NCBI GenBank assembly: GCA_029933365.1
Contig: JAOZOH010000002.1
Location: 14,224 to 78,223 of the forward strand
Direction of reading: 5' to 3'
Length of the DNA stretch: 64,000 bases
DNA from: Desulfuromusa sp.
GTDB taxonomy: Bacteria; Desulfobacterota; Desulfuromonadia; Desulfuromonadales; Geopsychrobacteraceae
Position numbers and translations under genes: made by a program. Of this stretch, positions 1-8,037 are shown one piece after another. The notes below the pieces were generated by a model. That model made no database searches. It saw only the letters and a program-made list of their open reading frames with translations, and had not been told where the DNA came from. Position 1 is the stretch's first letter. Each line of letters opens with the position of its first letter.

Positions 1-305
1 CCTTATTAAGGGAGTTGGAAACATTGAACCCTTATGGGGCCGGCAATCCCCAGCCCACTTTCATCAGTCGCAACTGTCAGGTTTATTCACCTCGAATCTT
101 ATCTGATAAACACTTGAAGTTCGATGTAGAACAGGAAGGTTCACGGGTTGCTTGTATCGCTTTCGGGCAAGCTGAACATTTTGACCAATTGAACGGGGAG
201 ATAGATCTGTTGTATCGTCCTTCCATCAACCAGTGGCGCAGCAAGGAATCAATTCAATTGCAAATTGTTGATTTATCTCCTTCAGAGTGTAGACACCATG
301 ACTGA
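1..305 (+). CDS. recJ: Single-stranded-DNA exonuclease RecJ, C-terminal fragment
   Basis: The open frame runs in from the left edge (codon phase starts at base 3) and ends at the TGA at 303-305, so only about 100 C-terminal residues are visible. They carry the RecJ motif LNPYGAGNPQPTF, followed by an OB-fold-like stretch with phenylalanines and glycines in the usual places. RecJ is a 5'-3' ssDNA exonuclease of recombinational and mismatch repair. The catalytic DHH and DHHA1 domains lie outside the window. The last 8 bases overlap the start of murB. Family assignment is firm from the motif; whether the whole gene is intact cannot be judged. Confidence 0.85.
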   Translation, partial: LLRELETLNPYGAGNPQPTFISRNCQVYSPRILSDKHLKFDVEQEGSRVACIAFGQAEHFDQLNGEIDLLYRPSINQWRSKESIQLQIVDLSPSECRHHD

Positions 306-1260
306 CCAATTAAAGCTGAAACTAGCGCAGTTAGCAGATAAAGACATTGGCAAAGTTATATTTGATGAATTACTTTCCCTCCACAACAGTTGGAAAATTG
401 GTGGTATGGCCGATCTGTTTGTTGAGCCGGATAACTCTGAGCAGATAGCGGAAGTGTTACGATTTGTTCGTGAGAATGAAATTCCACTGGTTGTTATTGG
501 ACAAGGAACAAATCTCCTTTTTGATGATGCTGGAGTGCGTGGGGTTGTTTTAAAAATTGGCGCTCGGATGGCGAATATTCAAATAAATGGAAATACGATT
601 GTCGCCGCCGGTGGCGCCTGGGTACCGCAATTGGCACGGTCATCTATGCAGGCTGGATTGAGTGGCTTGGAACATTGTATCGGTATTCCTGGAACCGTTG
701 GTGGACTGGTGATGATGAATGGTGGCAGCCAGCGCAGAGGGATCGGTGAAAATGTTTTCAATGTCACGATTGTCGATAAAACAGGTGCAATTCAGCAGTT
801 AACCCAAGAAGATTGTGATTTTTCCTATCGGCAGAGTGCGCTGCAAGGGACAGGTTGTGTCGTTGTCAGCGTTGAGCTGAATTGCCCTGCAGGGGATATT
901 GGCAGAGTTCGCCACGAAATGATTGAAGATCTGCGTACCAGACGCTACAAATTTCCACGCAAACAACCTAGCTGTGGATCAGTTTTTCTTAGCAGTAAAG
1001 AAATGCATGCAACCGTCGGCCCCCCGGGGAAAATTATTGAAGATGCCGGGTTAAAAGGCCTTCGGATTGGGCAAGCTGAAGTCTCGCAGCAGCATGCCAA
1101 CTTTATTGTTAATCTGGGAGGTGCAAAGTCGGCGGATGTTCTTTTGTTGATTACCCGTATCCGCCGGATCGTCAGAGAAAAAGTTGGTTTTGAGCTGGGG
1201 TGTGAAGTTCGTTATGTCAGTCCACAGGGAGTCATAAAACCAGCTCACCTTTTACGTTAG
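298..1260 (+). CDS. murB: UDP-N-acetylenolpyruvoylglucosamine reductase
   Basis: FAD/NADPH-dependent reduction of UDP-GlcNAc-enolpyruvate to UDP-MurNAc, a cytoplasmic step of peptidoglycan synthesis. About 320 residues. Visible motifs are the FAD_binding_4 segment NSWKIGGMADLF, VIGQGTNLLF, GIPGTVGG, the SYRQSALQG stretch, the catalytic-serine loop QPSCGSVF and the C-terminal catalytic-glutamate region GCEVRYV. The architecture fits the shorter type II MurB. I chose the ATG at 298, which overlaps the recJ stop by 8 bases; an in-frame TTG at 265 would add 11 residues inside recJ with no family support. The gene is probably co-transcribed with recJ. It converges on the next gene, with 14 bases between and no obvious terminator. 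Confidence 0.95.
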   Translation: MTDQLKLKLAQLADKDIGKVIFDELLSLHNSWKIGGMADLFVEPDNSEQIAEVLRFVRENEIPLVVIGQGTNLLFDDAGVRGVVLKIGARMANIQINGNTIVAAGGAWVPQLARSSMQAGLSGLEHCIGIPGTVGGLVMMNGGSQRRGIGENVFNVTIVDKTGAIQQLTQEDCDFSYRQSALQGTGCVVVSVELNCPAGDIGRVRHEMIEDLRTRRYKFPRKQPSCGSVFLSSKEMHATVGPPGKIIEDAGLKGLRIGQAEVSQQHANFIVNLGGAKSADVLLLITRIRRIVREKVGFELGCEVRYVSPQGVIKPAHLLR

Positions 1261-1274
1261 ATCACCTGCGCCTG

Positions 1275-2372
1275 TCAGGAAAATAAAGCATCCAATTCAT
1301 CAAAATCAAAGCGCACCTCGGATAGTTTTTTAATCATATCGATCTTTTCTTTGTCTTCAGCCTGTAGTTTGTACACATCTTCATTGATGGTTCGGTAAAG
1401 CATACCGGTTGTATGATTGGTTGTGCGTAAATAAGGAATATTGCTGCGGTCGATAATCTGCTGAGTGATATTGCTGATTTTGTGGACTCCTGGAATTAAC
1501 ATTCCGACAATTTTGTTTCGATAATCAGGAATCTGGTACATGTTTGATAGTGTCACCAGTAATTCATCCCGACTGCTGGTAACAATTAGCAACGTATCAT
1601 CGCGTAGCAGTTCAGTGACTCGCTGGGTAGATGGTGCACCAATTTGCAAATGGTGAATAATTCTTTTTGTGTCACGTTTGTTCCCCAAAATTTTTAGATC
1701 AAGGATTTTTGCAACGCGGTTCAGGGTCGGATTGGCCAACACAGGTTGATAATTAAATCCACCGAGCACTTTGAAAGATTCATCGGAAAATGCTTTTTCC
1801 AGGTAGCTAAGTGTACTCTCCCGTTTTTCCGCTAAAAGCTTGTTGGGCATGATAGCGCGAACTTCAACCCCCTCTTTTTCAAAAAGGGCCTTGTTCATGT
1901 AGACGTTATCGATGACACTGCCGATTCCACCGCCGGTGATCATGAGAACTTTAGCATCCAATAGTCTGGCGATCCGGGCATTGGAAAGGTTGACGACTGA
2001 TCCAACCCCTGGATGACCGGAACCTTCGATAATTATAAAATCACACTTTTTTTCCAGCGTCGCACAGGCCTGTAGTATTTTTTGTTCCAGACTGTGCGAA
2101 TCTAGTTCTCCATTCAGTGCTTTGCGGGTAGAGTCAGGGTGGATTACGACCGGTGACATGTAGGGTAAGTCGCGCCCCATGCTAAAAATTTGGCAGATAA
2201 GAGCAGCATCGCTATCAACAGTGACTCCTTTATACTCAGTTACCTTGGGGCCTAATGGTTTGATAAATCCCACCCGGCCATATTTCTTTTTTGCCAGATG
2301 AACCAATGACAGGCTGGCAGTGGTTTTACCTATATTCTGCCCGGTTGCCGCAATAAAAAGTTTTTTGGCCAT
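1275..2372 (-). CDS. BioD-like P-loop / DRTGG domain protein
   Basis: 365 residues. The N-terminal ~230 residues resemble the BioD/CobQ-like P-loop domain found in the N-terminus of some phosphotransacetylases (COG0857 type): MAKKLFIAATGQNIGKTT carries the modified Walker A (GQNIGKTT), and FIIIEGSGHPGVGSV is the Walker B-like region. The C-terminal ~110 residues fit a DRTGG-type domain (SSRDELLVTLSN, then GMLIPGVHKI). No phosphotransacetylase catalytic domain is attached, so this is a stand-alone sensor or ligase-like protein of unknown substrate. It lies 53 bases downstream of an aminotransferase on the same strand and probably shares its transcript. Domain calls are fairly secure; the function is not known. 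Confidence 0.8.
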   Translation of the reverse strand: MAKKLFIAATGQNIGKTTASLSLVHLAKKKYGRVGFIKPLGPKVTEYKGVTVDSDAALICQIFSMGRDLPYMSPVVIHPDSTRKALNGELDSHSLEQKILQACATLEKKCDFIIIEGSGHPGVGSVVNLSNARIARLLDAKVLMITGGGIGSVIDNVYMNKALFEKEGVEVRAIMPNKLLAEKRESTLSYLEKAFSDESFKVLGGFNYQPVLANPTLNRVAKILDLKILGNKRDTKRIIHHLQIGAPSTQRVTELLRDDTLLIVTSSRDELLVTLSNMYQIPDYRNKIVGMLIPGVHKISNITQQIIDRSNIPYLRTTNHTTGMLYRTINEDVYKLQAEDKEKIDMIKKLSEVRFDFDELDALFS

Positions 2373-2425
2373 CTAAGGGTCTCCAGAATGTGTGTGATGT
2401 GACAGTGAAATTATCCAGAATCCAA

Positions 2426-3616
2426 TTAATCAGCTGGTAGACCAACCTCAAGGGCAAGTTCTTCCCATCGTGGCAGGCTCCGTTCGATCATTTCATCTTC
2501 AACACAATAGGCAATCCGGAAAAATCCGGGAGCACCAAATCCAGAACCTGGTACCAGAAGGATGCGATATTTTTGTGCTATGCGGATAAATTCCATTTCA
2601 TCAGCTAACGGTGATTTTGGGAAAAGGTAAAATCCACCCCCAGGCTTGACCATTTCAAAGCCAAGTTCAGTCAATTTATTGTAGAGGAGGTCTCGCTTGC
2701 GACGGTATTTCTCAACATCTACACTGACCCGTTGTAAGTTTGTTACAAGTCGCTGCATCAGTGCCGGGGCATTGACAAATCCGAGGACTCGGTTGCAGAA
2801 AATGGTTCCCTGCATAAACAGCTCAACATCAACCATGTCTGGGTTTGCAGCCAGATAGCCAATGCGGTCTCCCGGTAGAGCCAGATCCTTAGAATGTGAG
2901 GTAACAATCAGTGAATTCTGAATCGAATTAAAAATACAAGGGACTGTTTCTCCAAAACTGATTCGGGCATAAGGCTCGTCCGAAATAGCCACGATTGTGG
3001 TCCCAAATTCCTGCTCTTTTTTCTGTAATAAGTTGCCCAGAGAGTTCAGGATAGCTTCTGGATAGATGACCCCCGTTGGGTTGTTTGGGGAATTAACAAT
3101 AATTGCCCGGGTTCTTGCATTGATTGCTGAATCAATAGCATCCAGATCAGGTTGAAAATTATCTTTGGTGATCACCTCTACGGGGATGCCACCCTGATTA
3201 TCAATATAGAATTTGTATTCGACAAAATAAGGGGTGAGTATAATGACTTCGTCTCCTGGATTCAGTAAAGTTTTCAGGACGACATTCAGGGCTGCACCAG
3301 CCCCACAGGTCATGACAATATGGTCTTTTGTGATTTTGTTGCCACATTTTTCTGCAATGACTTCAGCAACAGCAGCCCGGGTTTCATCATAACCGGCATT
3401 GTTCATATAACGATGCATTCCCGGTTTTGGGTTCGCAGCAATCTTTTTTAACTCTTGATGGAGTTCTTCTGGGGGTTCCATGGTGGGATTGCCGAGGGTG
3501 AAATCAAAAATATTTTCATCGCCATATTGTTCTTTTAATGCAGCACCCTCCTCAAACATTTTGCGAATCCAGGAGGCCTTTTTGATATGCTCTTTAATTT
3601 GTGTTGCGACAGGCAT
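2426..3616 (-). CDS. Pyridoxal-phosphate aminotransferase, class I/II (aspartate aminotransferase-like)
   Basis: 396 residues, full length for a fold-type I aminotransferase. Motifs: FTLGNPTMEPP near the N-terminus, the cofactor loop CGAGAALN, NSPNNPTGV, SDEPYARISF, and the Schiff-base lysine in SHSKDLALPGDRIGYLA, with an arginine typical of carboxylate binding in FFRIAYC. The amino donor and acceptor cannot be told from sequence. Lying back to back with pheA, it could be the aromatic or aspartate transaminase completing Phe/Tyr synthesis, but that is inference. It heads a two-gene minus-strand unit with the BioD/DRTGG gene. The start ATG is preceded by GGACTCTC-type sequence containing a weak purine-rich site. 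Confidence 0.9.
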   Translation of the reverse strand: MPVATQIKEHIKKASWIRKMFEEGAALKEQYGDENIFDFTLGNPTMEPPEELHQELKKIAANPKPGMHRYMNNAGYDETRAAVAEVIAEKCGNKITKDHIVMTCGAGAALNVVLKTLLNPGDEVIILTPYFVEYKFYIDNQGGIPVEVITKDNFQPDLDAIDSAINARTRAIIVNSPNNPTGVIYPEAILNSLGNLLQKKEQEFGTTIVAISDEPYARISFGETVPCIFNSIQNSLIVTSHSKDLALPGDRIGYLAANPDMVDVELFMQGTIFCNRVLGFVNAPALMQRLVTNLQRVSVDVEKYRRKRDLLYNKLTELGFEMVKPGGGFYLFPKSPLADEMEFIRIAQKYRILLVPGSGFGAPGFFRIAYCVEDEMIERSLPRWEELALEVGLPAD

Positions 3617-3727
3617 AGAGAGAGTCCTTTATACAGAATTGGTTACATGGATTTGAAGCTGGAAGTTTAACCGCGCTAAACTTGGTGGTCAAGGTCGTTT
3701 TCGCCGGATTTGCGGGTTGTTACAAAA

Positions 3728-3756
3728 TTGATTTTTACTGCCGGTTAAGCTACATT
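3728..3756 (+). promoter_or_regulatory. Candidate sigma-70 promoter for the pheA operon
   Basis: TTGATT (3728-3733), 17-base spacer, TACATT (3751-3756), giving a leader of about 45 nt before pheA. It lies in the 191-base divergent gap between the aminotransferase and pheA. Matches are 5/6 and 4/6 to consensus; not tested. Confidence 0.45.
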
Positions 3757-3807
3757 CCTGCATCTAAAGATTTTTTGCGAATTTATCTTTTTTAGAAAGT
3801 TATTTTT

Positions 3808-4914
3808 ATGAAAAACGGTGATTTAAATGATCTGCGACAACAGATTGACCTGATTGATAACCAGATTCTGGATCTCCTTAATCAGCGGGCTAATGTAGCT
3901 ATTGCTGTAGGTAAGGCCAAGGAAGGGAGTGAGAAATCATTCTATGTGCCGAGCCGGGAAAAAGCAATTTACGAACGGTTAACCGCAAAAAATCCTGGTC
4001 CATTCCCCAATGAAGCGGTTTGTAAGGTTTTTCGTGAGATTATTTCGGCTTCCTTAAATATGGAAATGCCGATGCAAGTGGCCTTTTTGGGTCCCCAATC
4101 GACATTTACCCACATGGCGGCAATGTTGCAATTCGGTTTGTCTGCACAGCTGGTTCCTTTGAAGAGTATTCCAGCTGTTTTTGAAGAGGTTGAACGGGGG
4201 CGGGCTCAATATGGAGTGGTTCCGGTTGAAAACTCAACCGAGGGCGTTGTCAATCACACTCTGGATATGTTTTTTGAGTCCGAACTACAGATGATTGCTG
4301 AGATTATGCTGGAAATTTCTCATAACCTCCTTTCAAAGTCGGGTGATATCGGGCAGATCAAGAAAATTGTTTCCCATCCGCAACCTTTAGCGCAGTGCCG
4401 ACACTGGCTTGAAACCAATATGCCAGATATGCCATTACTTGATGTGGCCAGTACTGCCGCCGCTGCCCAAATGGCTGCCGAAGATGGATCTGTGGCAGCG
4501 ATTGCCAGTCATGCAGCGGCAGTTCAATATAACCTGCAAGTTGTTAAAGCTAAAATTGAAGACAACCCGCATAACTTTACCCGGTTTCTGGTGATCGGTA
4601 AGAAAACTCCAGAAAAGAGTGGAGCAGACAAAACTTCAATCATGTTCAGTGTCAAGGATGAACCGGGAATTCTCTATCGCATGCTTGAGCCATTCAGTAA
4701 GCGCGGGATCAATCTGGCCAAGATTGAGAGTCGGCCGATGAAGCAGAAAGCCTGGGAGTATATTTTCTTCCTTGATTTGATCGGCCATGTTGATGATCTG
4801 GAAATTTCGGCTGCGGTCGAGGAATTGCGTAGCCATTGCCATTTTCTCAAGATTCTTGGTTCCTACCCGATAGCCCGAAATGAAAGTTCAATGGGGGATA
4901 GCGCTCATGTCTGA
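3808..4914 (+). CDS. pheA: Bifunctional chorismate mutase / prephenate dehydratase (P-protein)
   Basis: Converts chorismate to prephenate and prephenate to phenylpyruvate for phenylalanine synthesis. Three domains over 368 residues: an AroQ-type chorismate mutase (about 1-90; LRQQIDLIDNQILDLLNQR), prephenate dehydratase (about 93-270; VAFLGPQSTFTH, VPVENSTEGVVNHTLD, and NFTRFLVIG with the catalytic Thr), and a C-terminal ACT domain (about 275-355; DEPGILYRMLEPF and the ESRP motif that binds phenylalanine). Feedback inhibition by Phe is therefore expected. It starts at an ATG with a weak ribosome site (AGAAAG) and overlaps tyrA by 8 bases, so the two are probably coupled. Confidence 0.96.
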   Translation: MKNGDLNDLRQQIDLIDNQILDLLNQRANVAIAVGKAKEGSEKSFYVPSREKAIYERLTAKNPGPFPNEAVCKVFREIISASLNMEMPMQVAFLGPQSTFTHMAAMLQFGLSAQLVPLKSIPAVFEEVERGRAQYGVVPVENSTEGVVNHTLDMFFESELQMIAEIMLEISHNLLSKSGDIGQIKKIVSHPQPLAQCRHWLETNMPDMPLLDVASTAAAAQMAAEDGSVAAIASHAAAVQYNLQVVKAKIEDNPHNFTRFLVIGKKTPEKSGADKTSIMFSVKDEPGILYRMLEPFSKRGINLAKIESRPMKQKAWEYIFFLDLIGHVDDLEISAAVEELRSHCHFLKILGSYPIARNESSMGDSAHV

Positions 4915-5776
4915 CAATATTTTGATTCCCCGTTTAGCGATTATGGGTGTTGGCTTGATCGGCGGGTCGCTCGCTCTGGCTCTGAAGGGAGCTGGCGCTG
5001 TTGGTGATGTTGTTGGTTGCGGGCGGGGAAAACCAAATCTGGAGAAAGCCATTGAACTTGGGGTGATCGATTCTTATTGCCGTGATCCCCGTGAAGCCGT
5101 TGAAAATGCTGATGTCATCTTTCTGGCTACACCGGTTAAAACACTGGGAACTGTTACACAGCAGTGCCTGCCCGGTTTAAAGCCTGGAGCAATCATTACC
5201 GATGGGGGCAGTGTAAAAGGAGGGGTGGCCAGAACGATTGAACCGATGCTGCCAAAAGGGAACCATTTTGTTCCGGGACATCCGATTGCCGGTACTGAGA
5301 ACAGTGGTGTTGAGGCGGCATTTTCAAGTCTCTATCACGGTAAACGGTGTATTTTGACACCAACAGAAAATACTGATCCACAAGCCCTTGAACTGGTCGA
5401 ACAGATGTGGCGAACAGTCGGCAGTGATGTGGTACGAATGCCGTTGGAAAAGCACGATAAGATTCTCGCTGCAATTAGTCATCTGCCGCATATGGTCGCT
5501 TATTCCTTGGTTAATGCGGTTGGATCCTATGATCATTATGAAGAGAATATCCTTGAATATTCGGCTGGAGGGTTTCGGGATTTTACCCGGATAGCATCTT
5601 CCGATCCAACCATGTGGCGGGATATCGCGGAAACCAATCGTGATGCTTTACTGGAAATGATAGAGCAGTTTGAGAACTCTCTTGCTGAATTGAAAGCAGA
5701 TATTGCCGAGGGGAATGGGGAAAAATTGTTTGAGTTTTTCCTACGATCCAAACAACTTCGGGATGCAATTCTGTAA
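4907..5776 (+). CDS. tyrA: Prephenate dehydrogenase
   Basis: NAD(P)-dependent oxidative decarboxylation of prephenate or arogenate in tyrosine synthesis. About 289 residues, a monofunctional TyrA without chorismate mutase or ACT domain. The Rossmann nucleotide motif GVGLIGGSLALALKGAG is at the N-terminus; TPVKTLG, DGGSVKGG, GHPIAGTENSG and the catalytic-histidine region AISHLPHMVAYSL follow. I take the ATG at 4907 because GGGGGAT lies 7-12 bases upstream and homologues begin close to the Rossmann strand; a frame start at 4880 is buried in pheA. Substrate preference (prephenate against arogenate) cannot be decided here. Confidence 0.95.
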   Translation: MSDNILIPRLAIMGVGLIGGSLALALKGAGAVGDVVGCGRGKPNLEKAIELGVIDSYCRDPREAVENADVIFLATPVKTLGTVTQQCLPGLKPGAIITDGGSVKGGVARTIEPMLPKGNHFVPGHPIAGTENSGVEAAFSSLYHGKRCILTPTENTDPQALELVEQMWRTVGSDVVRMPLEKHDKILAAISHLPHMVAYSLVNAVGSYDHYEENILEYSAGGFRDFTRIASSDPTMWRDIAETNRDALLEMIEQFENSLAELKADIAEGNGEKLFEFFLRSKQLRDAIL

Positions 5777-5803
5777 ACTATTCGTAGCAGTCCAGCAAAA
5801 ACA

Positions 5804-5888
5804 GGACTGTCCCCGTATGGGGGCTGTCCCAAGCTTTTGTGGTGTTAACCACTGCCATTCCATAGCCCGTAAACACTGGGGACAGTCC
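5804..5888. repeat. REP-like inverted repeat (GGACTGTCCCC type) between tyrA and aroA
   Basis: An 11-base arm GGACTGTCCCC (5804-5814) is repeated as its exact reverse complement GGGGACAGTCC (5878-5888). The first arm can also fold locally with GGGGGCTGTCC (5819-5829) around a GTAT loop. GGGGACAG-type palindromes are typical of REP elements associated with RAYT (Y1-family) transposases; no such transposase is in this window. The element lies in the 143-base tyrA-aroA gap. Symmetry is seen directly; the REP assignment is inference. Confidence 0.7.
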
Positions 5889-5919
5889 CGCGTTTACTAA
5901 TTCAAGGATAATTATTCTG

Positions 5920-7230
5920 ATGCATAAAATAGAATCCAGAACCATTGTGCCTGCTACGGGCTTGCGTGGGGAATTTGTTGTTCCCGGGGATAAATCAATT
6001 TCTCATCGTGCCATCATGTTTGCTTCTCTTGCCGAGGGGGAAAGCCGAATCCGGGGGCTTTTACGTGGAGAAGATTGCCTGTCAACACTGAAAGCTTTTC
6101 AAAGTTTGGGAATTGATGTTGTTGAAAAAGCTGATGATGAATTGATAGTCCACGGCTATGGGCTGGGTGGCTTGCAGGAACCAACCGATGTGGTCGATTG
6201 TGGCAACTCGGGCACTACAATGCGCCTGATGAGTGGAATCCTGGCAGCACAGCCGTTTTTTTCGGTATTAACCGGGGATCAATATCTGCGTAAAAGACCG
6301 ATGGGGAGAATCATTAATCCATTAACAGCAATGGGGGCAAAAATCCTTGGGAGAGATGATAATTCCAAGGCGCCACTGGCAATTGATGGAGGTGGGTTGC
6401 ATTCCACGGAATATCATTCACCGATTGCGAGTGCCCAGGTGAAGTCGGCACTGCTCCTTGCTGGTATGCAGGTCGAAGGGACAACCACGGTTTGTGAACC
6501 GCACCTGTCACGGGATCATAGTGAACGGATGTTACGTTATTTCGGGGCGGATCTGGAATCTTTTTCCGGAGGGGCCAGAGTGACAGGACGGGTCCAGTTA
6601 GAAGGGCGTGATGTTGAAATTCCGGGTGATATTTCATCGGCAGCCTTTTTTCTGGTCGCTGGGTTGATTGTCCCCGATTCTGAACTGTTGCTGAAAAACG
6701 TCGGAGTGAACCCGACCCGGTGCGGTATTATCGATATTTTACAACAGATGGGTGGCTCTATCGAACTGATAAACCGGCGCGAACTCTCAGGTGAGCCGGT
6801 TGCTGATCTGTTGGTCAAAAGTAGTGACTTGTGTGGTATTGAAATTGGTGGGAATCTGATCCCTAGAGCCATCGATGAATTTCCAGTTGTCAGTGTGGCC
6901 GCAGCTTTTGCTGAGGGGGTGACAACAATTCATGACGCTAAAGAACTACGCGTTAAAGAAACTGATCGCATTGCTGCCATGTGTGAAAGCTTGGGAGCAA
7001 TGGGAGCAGAAATAGAACCGTTGGATGATGGAATGCGGATTGTTGGTGGGAAAACCTTGCGTGGTGGAAAAGTCAACTCGTTCGGCGATCATCGAATTGC
7101 CATGAGCATGGCGATTGCGGCGTTGGGTTCTGCAACAGAGGTCGAAATTAAAGATACCTCTTGCACCGAAACTTCATTTCCAGGTTTCTGGGATTTGTTA
7201 ACTTTGATATCCAAGGATAACTTAAGTTGA
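5920..7230 (+). CDS. aroA: 3-phosphoshikimate 1-carboxyvinyltransferase (EPSP synthase)
   Basis: Transfers enolpyruvyl from PEP to shikimate-3-phosphate, the sixth step of the shikimate pathway. 436 residues, normal length. Signatures: GDKSISHRAIMFASLAEG (substrate lysine and serine), DCGNSGTTMRLMSGILA, DQYLRKRPMGR, the catalytic-aspartate segment DEFPVVSVAAAFAEG, LRVKETDRI and GDHRIAMSMAIA. An AAGGAT site lies about 10 bases before the ATG. Its stop codon overlaps the cmk start (TTGA). It sits between tyrA and cmk, a gene order widespread in this group. The PEP-site sequence looks ordinary; herbicide sensitivity class not assessed. Confidence 0.96.
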   Translation: MHKIESRTIVPATGLRGEFVVPGDKSISHRAIMFASLAEGESRIRGLLRGEDCLSTLKAFQSLGIDVVEKADDELIVHGYGLGGLQEPTDVVDCGNSGTTMRLMSGILAAQPFFSVLTGDQYLRKRPMGRIINPLTAMGAKILGRDDNSKAPLAIDGGGLHSTEYHSPIASAQVKSALLLAGMQVEGTTTVCEPHLSRDHSERMLRYFGADLESFSGGARVTGRVQLEGRDVEIPGDISSAAFFLVAGLIVPDSELLLKNVGVNPTRCGIIDILQQMGGSIELINRRELSGEPVADLLVKSSDLCGIEIGGNLIPRAIDEFPVVSVAAAFAEGVTTIHDAKELRVKETDRIAAMCESLGAMGAEIEPLDDGMRIVGGKTLRGGKVNSFGDHRIAMSMAIAALGSATEVEIKDTSCTETSFPGFWDLLTLISKDNLS

Positions 7231-7931
7231 ATAAAAAACTGATTATCGCAATTGATGGTCCGTCTGGTGCGGGGAAAAGTACTTTAAGTAAAGCACTGGC
7301 GAAAAAGCTTGGCTACTTGAATATCGATACTGGGGCGATGTACCGTTCCGTTGCATTTCTAGCTAAGCAACAGGGAATAGATGCTTATAACAATGCAGAT
7401 TTAAGGGAACTCTGTGCCAATCTAACTATTGAGTTTGTGCGTAGTAATGGAAATGAGCGGGTCCTGGCCAATGGCGCGGATATTTCGGCGGAGATACGCT
7501 CACCAGAGGTCAGTTTGTTGACCGCTCAGGTGGCTGCCAGTCCTGCTGTGCGCGAAGCGCTGGTGCGACTCCAGCGTGAAATGGGGGAAGACGGTGGTGT
7601 TGTCCTTGAGGGACGGGATATCGGCACATTTGTATTTCCCTATGCAGATGTTAAGTTCTTTCTCTCTGCAACAGCGGCAGAGAGAGGCCGTCGCCGCTAT
7701 GAAGAATTGTTGCTTAAGGGAATTGATGTTGACCTGCAACAAACCATTGCTGAGGTTGAAGCTCGTGATGCGGCGGATACGGCTCGATCTCTTGCTCCGC
7801 TGATGCAGGCAGACGATGCAGTGCTTGTCGATTCTACGCGGTTATCAATAGATGACGTTCTTCAAGAAATGTTGCTCGTTGTTAAAGATAGAGAAGCAAA
7901 CTTGCTGTCTAAAAAGAGAATAACTACTTGA
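7227..7931 (+). CDS. cmk: Cytidylate kinase
   Basis: Phosphorylates CMP and dCMP with ATP. 234 residues with the P-loop IDGPSGAGKSTLSKALA at the N-terminus, NIDTGAMYRSVAF and the CMP-binding segment LEGRDIGTFVFPYA, plus the lid arginines in RRRYEELL and EARDAADTARSLAPL. It starts at a TTG overlapping the aroA stop; AAGGA lies 9 bases upstream and no ATG is available before the P-loop, so the TTG start is well supported. Translation is probably coupled to aroA. In several Geobacter-type genomes ispH follows cmk; here rpsA does. Confidence 0.94.
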   Translation: MNKKLIIAIDGPSGAGKSTLSKALAKKLGYLNIDTGAMYRSVAFLAKQQGIDAYNNADLRELCANLTIEFVRSNGNERVLANGADISAEIRSPEVSLLTAQVAASPAVREALVRLQREMGEDGGVVLEGRDIGTFVFPYADVKFFLSATAAERGRRRYEELLLKGIDVDLQQTIAEVEARDAADTARSLAPLMQADDAVLVDSTRLSIDDVLQEMLLVVKDREANLLSKKRITT

Positions 7932-7942
7932 TAAATATTGGT

Positions 7943-7971
7943 TTGTTTTTTCTTGAGGGCTGTGCTAACTT
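7943..7971 (+). promoter_or_regulatory. Candidate promoter for rpsA
   Basis: TTGTTT (7943-7948), 17 bases, TAACTT (7966-7971) with an extended-minus-10 TGC just before it. It would give a leader of about 60 nt ahead of rpsA, in the 106-base cmk-rpsA gap. Confidence 0.4.
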
Positions 7972-8037
7972 GCGCAGTCTCAATTTGAGCTCGCCGTCGA
8001 GAGGCGTCGGGAAATTCGCAAGGGGGTCACATCTCCA

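Noticed and set aside
5777..5919. Small ORF in the tyrA-aroA gap
   Set aside because: The frame there starts inside tyrA and is made of the palindromic repeat; no ribosome site or family match.
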